Of a stretch of 21,521 nucleotides of DNA, positions 9,101 to 14,972 are shown one piece after another. A program made the translations under genes and the position numbers. How positions within the stretch are numbered: the first letter of the stretch is position 1; each line of letters starts with the position of its first letter. Under the pieces are notes generated by a model, which worked only from the letters and a program-made list of their open reading frames with translations, searched no databases and had not been told where the DNA came from. The stretch is taken from positions 1 through 21,521 of IMG/VR virus record IMGVR_UViG_3300036719_003235; one strand, given 5' to 3'. This DNA is from a virus.

Positions 9101-12100
9101 CTTCACAAAAGCTGCGCGATTTGGCGCTTGAGTTGGGCATGCGTGAGCCCGCATACGCCAAGTTGGAGAAAGACGCAACCAAACGCATGACCGCTCTTGA
9201 GGAGCGGTACGGTGACGATGACCCCCAGGTGCGGGCATATCGCAAGCAAGTTGCTGAAGAACTGCCCGAGAAAGCACGGGCGCTGGGCCGTCAGACGCCA
9301 GAGTACAAAGCCACGCTTAAAGAGCAGATAGCGTACTTCCAAGAAGTGCTGCCAACCGCAGGCAAACAGGAAGTACCGACCAAGCGCACGACACAGGTCA
9401 CACGCAAGCAGACGGCAGCGCCCAAACGGATGGTGACCTCGTCCGCAGAAAGCAAGGCAGCAACAGCGCGTGAGCAGCAAGCGTACACAAAATACCGTGG
9501 CTCGCTCAAAGACATGCAGGAGGCTTTGGAGGCCGAAAAGCAAGGGCGTGAGGACGAGCGTTTTGCTCGGGGTGTTGAGGTTGAGAGCCCTAACCTGACA
9601 CCTACGCAGGTTCAGGCGTTGGAAGAAAACGATCTGACGGCGGCGTTGGCGGACATTGCAAACAATAAAAAGAACACGCCACTCAACCGTGCGGTTGCGC
9701 AGCGGCTCTCTGTTCTGTTGGATGCAACAGATGTGCAGCTTGATGACAAGCTGGTTTTTGATGGCGAGGAAGTGCTTGGCGCAGCTACCAGCAAACTGGT
9801 ACAGCTTAGCCGCGACGGCGGTCTTTCACAAGAAGTGTTGTTGCACGAAGGCACTCACGCAGCGGCTGAGCGCGTAATTGTCCAGTACGAGAAAGACCCC
9901 AGCAAGCTTACAGAGCAGCAGCGCGTTGCTGTTCGTGAACTCAAAGCTATTTTTGAGGCCGTCAAAAAAGACCCCCGCATCACCAGCGTCAACGCCAAGA
10001 GCAGCCTGTCTGAGTTTGTGGCAGAGGTGATGTCCAACAGCAAGTTGCAAGAGCAACTGCGTGAGAAGCCGTGGCGCATGTCTGACATGCTACGCGCCAT
10101 TAAGAGCGTAATCCTGCGCATGGTTGGCATCAAGCCAAGCGAAGTAGAGACCATGCTTGGCGCTTCGATTACGGCAGTTGATGCGCTGTTCATTCCGTCC
10201 AGCACACGTTTGGGCACTACGGAGCAGCGAGTCACACGCCAGCTTTCTGCCAAAGATATTGCCGCGCTACACGACGGTAGTAACTCAATGCAGCAGTTTG
10301 CAGATCAGTTTGGTCCGTTGATCAAACAGGCAGACCGCACGCCGCAGGATGTTGAGCGGATTGCAATGGACTACATCTATCAGATGGAGACCAACCCTGA
10401 AAAATACATTCCGCAGGCAGCCCCCGACAAACTGGACTACACATCAAGCACCACCATGTCTGACGGCAAGCCGTACGATGCAGACAACCCGTTGCACTAC
10501 GTCGAAGCTACGCCTGTTACTTTTGCAGCACTGGAAGCGCAGACGGACCCCGCTTTGCGGCAACGCGAAGCCCGTGAGATCAATAGTCAGCGTACGAAAG
10601 ATTTTCGGTCGCTTATCAAGTTGCTACAAAAAAACCCCAGCTACACACTGGCAGAGCAGGCGCTTGTCATCAAAGCCGCTTCGCAGTACGGGGTTGTGTC
10701 TGACAAAAACGGGCGGCTCAAGATGGCGGTGCTGGACGACAACAACCGTCACGGCATTGCGGTGGTGAGCCAGGAAGCTGCCGACGCGGTGATCCGCGAG
10801 TTGCGTGCGGGCAAGAGTTTGAAGAAAGCGTTTCTTGAGGGGCTGCAGGCCAACGCTGATGCCAGCGCCAAAGTCAACGGCCGCAAAAACGGTTGGCAGA
10901 AGTTTGAGCAGGCGCAAGATGAGTTTTTACCAAATCTTTATTCTGACGAAGAGATTGACGCCGCAACCAAAGCCGCAGGAGTCACTGACCAAGATTTTGT
11001 AGACAACGGTTGGGACAAAGAAACTTATATTGGGTGGCTTATTGAAAACGGCTACTTAAAGGAGCGCGGCGGGGCAATAGAACAAGCCGCTGTTGCATTG
11101 AACGCAGGCGCTGCGGGCACGCCTTGGTGCACTGGTGGGTCTGTAAGCACTGCGCGAACGCAGATTGAACAAGGCGACTTTTACATCTACTACAAAGACG
11201 GCAAGCCGGAAGTTGCCGTGCGTATGAACGGCCAAGACGAGATTGGCGAAGTGCGCGGCAACAACCCTGATCAGGCACTCGATGCAGAGCAGCAAAAGAT
11301 AGCGGCGGACTTTTTATCGAGCAGCGGGTTTGCTGGCGCAGACAAATACCTTGAAGAGTTTGCAACTAAACAAAAGCTGATTGATATTGCCAAAGGTGAC
11401 GCTCAATTTGATTTGAATGATTTGCTGCGTCTTGGGCGCAATCCCGTAGAAGACGATGGCGGTGTTAACTATAAGAACGTCAAACGGTTGTTTAAATTTA
11501 GGGCCGTCGATGGCTACAGCAATCGCCCCGACCCATCTGATGCCGTGGTCAACTTTTTTGGTCAAGAACTAAAAGACGCGGTATTTGAGCAGTACGCTAA
11601 AAACGCGTTTATCTACAGCTCAGTTGATGTGCCAGGAAAAGGCAAAATAGACTACAGCGGCCGACCTGTCAAGGTTGATCAAAAAATTGAAGTTGAGTTA
11701 GGTGGCCAGACTTTTGAAGCCACTCCTGACACGCTTGTGGCGGCGGACAAGCTTAATTTTTCAGCACACAACGGCGCGCGCTTTTCTTTGCCACGACTTA
11801 CCTACGCTGGAGAAATCGATGTCTTTGCCAACGACCTTCGCCCAAAGATATCTATTGACCTGCCGTCGGTAAAACTGATTGAAGGTATTATTACCTTTAC
11901 CGAAGTACCCGATTTTGCTGTTGTGACACTGCCAAGAGATGCAGTGGTGAAAGAGCTGCGGGGCTATGCCGCTCACTCAACCTACATTGAGGTTCGCGGT
12001 CCTCGGCGTATTAACGCTGTGCGCGTAGTGGGCTACGGCGACGACGCCAAGCCTTTACACGCATACTTGCCCGACACACAGTACTTTAAGGCGCTTCGAC

Positions 12101-14793
12101 TACCGCTCAGCGGTGAAGAAACAATCAAGGCCCCCAACTTTATTGCGCCTGTACCGCCCATTGACACGCTCACTGAAGTGCCGGAGACACCGCGTTTTGC
12201 TCCCAAGGATGTTGGCGCGGTTGAAGAAAAGCCGGGCGTCTTTGGTTTCAAACGCCAGCGTACGCAGACCAGCTCTGTGGTTGGCCGCGAACCTGGGTTC
12301 ATCGACACGTTCTTTGGCAATTTCTTTGGGCTGGCGGGTCGTGTGCAGTACGTTGACCGCTGGGGCGCGCTGCGCGCCGCCATCAAGGAGGGCATGAGCG
12401 CGGGGCAGATCGACTCTTTGGAAGCCACAAACGCCGAGTACCTCATCAACTTCGGCCAGCAGACCAGCCAATACGCGCAGCAAACCCTGGTCAATGGTCC
12501 GACACGCCTTGAGCTGACAAAGAAAGACGGCTTTACGCAGAGCTTGTTCCGCAGCACCAAAGGCGTCAACATGCTCGATGTAGCCGAGACCTTGAACGCA
12601 GCCAAGATTGCTGCGCCTGCAGAGCTGGAGAACATGTTCACGGTCTATCTGGCTGGTGAACGGGCCAAGCAGGTTGGCTGGGAGAAGTTGAACTTTGAAA
12701 ACCCCGGCAAAGCTAAGGCCGAGTACGACGGCATCATTGCGCAACTCAACGCCGACAAGCAGGCAAAAGAGGTTTTTGAAAAAGCCAAGAAGCTGTACCA
12801 GCAGTACAACGCAAACCAGCTCGATCTGCTTGTGCAGACGGGTGTGATGACGCCGCAGAAGGCTGCGGAGCTGAAGTCGATCAACTACGTTCCTTACTAT
12901 CGCGTCAGCAAGAACGGTGAAGTCCAGTTGATGATTGACAAGGAGACGCCTGTACGCATCTCCAACATCAAGGACGAGCCGCAGTTGCAGTCGCTTGTGG
13001 GCGGCAATGAATACATATTGCCGATTTTTACCAGCGCGGTGCAAAACACCTACATGCTCACGCACATGGCGCTGCGCAATCAGACGGTCAAGGAAATGGC
13101 TTTCCTGCTGCAAAAGTTGGGCATTGCAAGCCGCTTGAGCGAGGGCGCTGGGCCTGCCGGTCCTGACGTTGTGCGGTTTAAGAAGAGTGGCAAGGACTAT
13201 CACGTTGTCATTGATACGGACCTGTATGGCATCCCTGCCGATCTGATCATCAAGGGCATGGAAGGTATCAAAACCACGATGCCGGGCATCGTGCGGCTGA
13301 TGGGCTACCCCGCTGATATCTTGCGCACGTTTGTCACGCGCATGCCGACGTATGCCATACGACAGATGATCCGTGATCCGCTCAATGCCTGGATGACCAC
13401 TGGCACAGATGCGATGCCTGTGCTGTCCTCAATGAAGGAGCTGGCCACCATGATGGCCGGGCGCAATGAGACCCAGCGCAAGCTCATGGAAACTGGCGCC
13501 ATCAGCAGCAACGTGTTCAGTGGTGATGAACGCGACATGGCCAAGTTCATCAAGGACATTTCTGCTGGTAAATCGTTGTGGGCCAAGACGCTGGCCAAAG
13601 CCGACGCGCTTGCAATGCAGGCCGACGCTGCAACCCGTGTGGTGGTGTACAAGGACTCGTTGGCCAAAGGGATGTCTGAACAAGAGGCGCTTAACCGAAC
13701 CCTGGAGTCAATGAACTTTGGTCGTCGCGGTGTGTCCCCCAGCATGCACTGGCTGTCCGTGATGATCCCGTTCTTCAACGCGCAGATTCAGGGCCTGGAC
13801 GTTATCTATCGCGCATACAAAGGCGATATGCCGTACAGCGAGCAGCTCAAGATCAAAGAGAAGCTAATGGCACGCGGCGCTATGATGGCAATGGGTACGC
13901 TTGCATATGCCGCGCTGATGAGTGACGATGAGGCGTACAAACGCGCCAAGCCGGAGGAGCGGTTTGCCAACTGGTTTGTGTACATCCCAGGCGTCTCTGA
14001 GCCTGTGCGTGTTCCGATCCCGTTTGAATTGGGCTTCTTGTTCAAGGCGCTGCCAGAGGCGGTATACGGGTTGGCCTTCAATGACGAGAAGGCTGGCAAG
14101 ACGCTCAAGGGCTTGGGCAAGCTTGTGGATCAGAGCAACCCGTTCTCGCTGCCGCAGGCCATCAAACCCCTCACTGAAGTTGTGTTGGGACGCTCGTTCT
14201 TCCAAGGCGACATTGAGTCCGCACGGGAAAAAGAGCAGATGACCGCAGACAGATACCGTGCAAACACTACGGAGGTTGCTAAGCTGCTTGGCCAAGTCAC
14301 GGGCAAGGTCGGCGTATCCCCCATCGAGATTGACTACCTGATCCGTGGCTACTTTGGCGGCTTGGGCATCGCCATCACGCAGCTTGCCAACCCGATACTA
14401 ACGATAGACCAGAAGGAAGCCGCACAGCCGTCAACCAAGCCCAGCAAGCTGCCATTCATCGGCGGCCTGTTCCAGCCGGTGGAAGGTCGGGGGACGCTCG
14501 ACGAGGCGTATGACCGGATGCAAGAGATCAAACAGGTCAAGGGCACGTACAACAAGCTGATTGAAGACGGCAAGAGGGCAGAAGCGCAAGCGTTTGTGCA
14601 ACGCTACACCAATGATCTGGCGCAAGCCTCTGTGTCGGGTCGCGTGCAGAAGCAACTGGGCGAGCTTGCCAAGCAAGAGCGCATCATCAAAGCGCACCCA
14701 ACGATGCCGACGGAAGAAAAGGACAGGCGTTTGGAACAACTGGACAAGATCAAAGTCCAACTCGCCCGTCAGTTCTTGGCGGTAGCTCGGTAG
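6178..14793 (+). CDS. Giant phage large polyvalent-type protein (2871 aa) with HEGTH peptidase motif
   Basis: The start is ATG 6178. The N-terminus MANYIQLPNGSYYQAAEG fits the usual beginning of such proteins, although the upstream ribosome site is weak. Residues 1-340 contain several hydrophobic, Ala/Gly-rich helices (for example SIPSLIPALFTGG and GGIGGGAVTGAANV) that could insert in or cross membranes. Charged coiled coils cover about 343-610 and 870-1180. A zinc metallopeptidase motif HEGTH sits at 1223-1227, with a likely third ligand in SEFVAE (E1279 or E1283). Residues about 1427-2000 form a distinct insert with TPWCTGG (1648-1654), GDFYIYYKDGKPEVAVRM and EVRGNNPDQ, reminiscent of PcfJ-type domains, then a beta-rich repeat-like stretch. 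From about 2041 to 2530 the sequence, including RQMIRDPLNAW (2395-2405), resembles the LPD38 domain of large polyvalent proteins. The C-terminus has a hydrophobic helix near 2566-2581 and a charged helical end. Such proteins are believed to be packaged and delivered with the genome. Domain names are by recall. Confidence 0.9.
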   Translation: MANYIQLPNGSYYQAAEGQSYLDAIRDARKYYPDAFGVVTQTAPPETGFIPSIKRGFAQTGMLLGDVLPAMAARAVGADEYANRQLAEAAATQKEIQEKYPAAVPSFTDIKSPGDAFRYITEAIGESIPSLIPALFTGGAAAVLARPATAAAMEAAKQTAAQQVAQAAAKGALSAEAIEAIKQAALAQGTKAAQNIALKYQAAGAITGSAAQNVPEVYQNILEETGKEELGAALVGGGFNAVLDAITPINLLRKARAAGIPSQEIVGAWYKRAGRGVAEGFLTEGATEAVQEMSSAAAVKFVDENKDFFTKENFVKFLDAGLRGGIGGGAVTGAANVAFGTKESPSALAAQQQAAQQAAAAEEAARNQPAALNQLYDQYQALNQQKAQLDEQVDALRPKKGSTAEEKQAFQNAKTQRDEFVKTQFKPVELEYNKRKGAIDQMFAQRQADLEAQAAATQPAAKLIAPSDLPGAQPFQLAPVPRLMGTYGDLRTQLNNIQTQLAAGPDTATHAALETQRQQLAAQMGELAPIIEARGGTTDTLEELDKKIKAVEKERIKFLEQGDFDAAAQQIEKLKALQLKLPMLEEARLTREQAGQTRELFKAEPPQPQAQGIKYVSPAGAPLSTVAEKPEDAAVVPVDVIPPKQLENVDSAKTAVRQAEQALADAAASKNTEVIYKAVDTLNQAEYALARARESVGRPALKPVVLDIFDPYNVMQEALRRGDRKLLNDLARQVNSTTLRQSLDEKASERNRLMNVVQGRLDAEGTKRERADLFSQIYDAQQQARFKNGTYPDKELQEMYDRGGAELVENAWVADQIKPLMAKVTTPQGNAKKSLYQMLVETAAEHARLTEQMESGVATPTMGEKVAGVQAKLGKGEAPAERMMDAAERYQLQRKIDGLLNKYRMIEGKITPIRDQILAIQNSLYKTTPLKKPSVERAEKQAASTEAAKGRKAKSRTAATAARIAKGDVRKEAEASQKLRDLALELGMREPAYAKLEKDATKRMTALEERYGDDDPQVRAYRKQVAEELPEKARALGRQTPEYKATLKEQIAYFQEVLPTAGKQEVPTKRTTQVTRKQTAAPKRMVTSSAESKAATAREQQAYTKYRGSLKDMQEALEAEKQGREDERFARGVEVESPNLTPTQVQALEENDLTAALADIANNKKNTPLNRAVAQRLSVLLDATDVQLDDKLVFDGEEVLGAATSKLVQLSRDGGLSQEVLLHEGTHAAAERVIVQYEKDPSKLTEQQRVAVRELKAIFEAVKKDPRITSVNAKSSLSEFVAEVMSNSKLQEQLREKPWRMSDMLRAIKSVILRMVGIKPSEVETMLGASITAVDALFIPSSTRLGTTEQRVTRQLSAKDIAALHDGSNSMQQFADQFGPLIKQADRTPQDVERIAMDYIYQMETNPEKYIPQAAPDKLDYTSSTTMSDGKPYDADNPLHYVEATPVTFAALEAQTDPALRQREAREINSQRTKDFRSLIKLLQKNPSYTLAEQALVIKAASQYGVVSDKNGRLKMAVLDDNNRHGIAVVSQEAADAVIRELRAGKSLKKAFLEGLQANADASAKVNGRKNGWQKFEQAQDEFLPNLYSDEEIDAATKAAGVTDQDFVDNGWDKETYIGWLIENGYLKERGGAIEQAAVALNAGAAGTPWCTGGSVSTARTQIEQGDFYIYYKDGKPEVAVRMNGQDEIGEVRGNNPDQALDAEQQKIAADFLSSSGFAGADKYLEEFATKQKLIDIAKGDAQFDLNDLLRLGRNPVEDDGGVNYKNVKRLFKFRAVDGYSNRPDPSDAVVNFFGQELKDAVFEQYAKNAFIYSSVDVPGKGKIDYSGRPVKVDQKIEVELGGQTFEATPDTLVAADKLNFSAHNGARFSLPRLTYAGEIDVFANDLRPKISIDLPSVKLIEGIITFTEVPDFAVVTLPRDAVVKELRGYAAHSTYIEVRGPRRINAVRVVGYGDDAKPLHAYLPDTQYFKALRLPLSGEETIKAPNFIAPVPPIDTLTEVPETPRFAPKDVGAVEEKPGVFGFKRQRTQTSSVVGREPGFIDTFFGNFFGLAGRVQYVDRWGALRAAIKEGMSAGQIDSLEATNAEYLINFGQQTSQYAQQTLVNGPTRLELTKKDGFTQSLFRSTKGVNMLDVAETLNAAKIAAPAELENMFTVYLAGERAKQVGWEKLNFENPGKAKAEYDGIIAQLNADKQAKEVFEKAKKLYQQYNANQLDLLVQTGVMTPQKAAELKSINYVPYYRVSKNGEVQLMIDKETPVRISNIKDEPQLQSLVGGNEYILPIFTSAVQNTYMLTHMALRNQTVKEMAFLLQKLGIASRLSEGAGPAGPDVVRFKKSGKDYHVVIDTDLYGIPADLIIKGMEGIKTTMPGIVRLMGYPADILRTFVTRMPTYAIRQMIRDPLNAWMTTGTDAMPVLSSMKELATMMAGRNETQRKLMETGAISSNVFSGDERDMAKFIKDISAGKSLWAKTLAKADALAMQADAATRVVVYKDSLAKGMSEQEALNRTLESMNFGRRGVSPSMHWLSVMIPFFNAQIQGLDVIYRAYKGDMPYSEQLKIKEKLMARGAMMAMGTLAYAALMSDDEAYKRAKPEERFANWFVYIPGVSEPVRVPIPFELGFLFKALPEAVYGLAFNDEKAGKTLKGLGKLVDQSNPFSLPQAIKPLTEVVLGRSFFQGDIESAREKEQMTADRYRANTTEVAKLLGQVTGKVGVSPIEIDYLIRGYFGGLGIAITQLANPILTIDQKEAAQPSTKPSKLPFIGGLFQPVEGRGTLDEAYDRMQEIKQVKGTYNKLIEDGKRAEAQAFVQRYTNDLAQASVSGRVQKQLGELAKQERIIKAHPTMPTEEKDRRLEQLDKIKVQLARQFLAVAR
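9844..9858 (+). other. HEGTH zinc-binding motif in the giant protein
   Basis: Codons 1223-1227 encode His-Glu-Gly-Thr-His, flanked as VLLHEGTHAAAE. The E of SEFVAE about 55 residues later is a plausible third metal ligand, as in polyvalent-protein metallopeptidases. The spacing fits that family by memory. Confidence 0.65.
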
Positions 14794-14972
14794 AACCACA
14801 CGCCAAGCCTGCCGTTCCTGATGCGGGTACTGGCTTGGGCGTCGAAGACACGGCAGCGCAGGGCTTCCTTGAGCCCTGCTTGCCGCACTTCTTCTGTGTT
14901 CAGGCAGGGCACAAAGAACCCGTGCTTACGGTCAACGGATCGCCACGGGAACAAGCGGCTGTAGGATGACAT
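14769..14972 (-). CDS. Conserved small phage protein (67 aa), overlaps genes at both ends
   Basis: The frame starts at ATG 14972 within the last 41 nt of the primase-helicase gene and ends with TGA at 14769. It therefore overlaps the 3' end of the convergent giant virion gene by 25 nt. The protein reads YSRLFPWRSV, then HGFFVPCLNTEEVRQAGLKE, and RIRNGRLGVWFYRA. I recognise this pattern (PW, GFFVP, GL-A-R, G-GV-F-R) as a small uncharacterised protein family found in phage replication modules, so it is more than a shadow. No ribosome binding site is clear, so translation is probably coupled to the upstream gene. It fills what would otherwise be a 138-nt gap. The function is unknown; the compact basic build would suit nucleic-acid binding, which is a guess. 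Confidence 0.7.
   Translation of the reverse strand: MSSYSRLFPWRSVDRKHGFFVPCLNTEEVRQAGLKEALRCRVFDAQASTRIRNGRLGVWFYRATAKN
14851..14885. terminator. Two-part hairpin at the convergence of the two arms
   Basis: An inner stem GCAGGGCT (14858-14865) pairs with AGCCCTGC (14872-14879) around a six-base loop. An outer stem CGGCA (14851-14855) pairs with TGCCG (14881-14885), separated by a small asymmetric internal loop. Thirteen base pairs in total sit between the convergent genes, where a terminator is expected. No strong T-run follows on either strand, and the hairpin lies inside the 67-aa gene, so termination is only a possibility. Confidence 0.4.

Noticed and set aside
12100-13203. A 367-codon minus-strand frame inside the giant gene
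   Set aside because: It is a shadow of the LPD38-like region, with no motif, no ribosome site and shadow-like composition. The similar 339-codon frame at 7714-8733 was rejected for the same reason.
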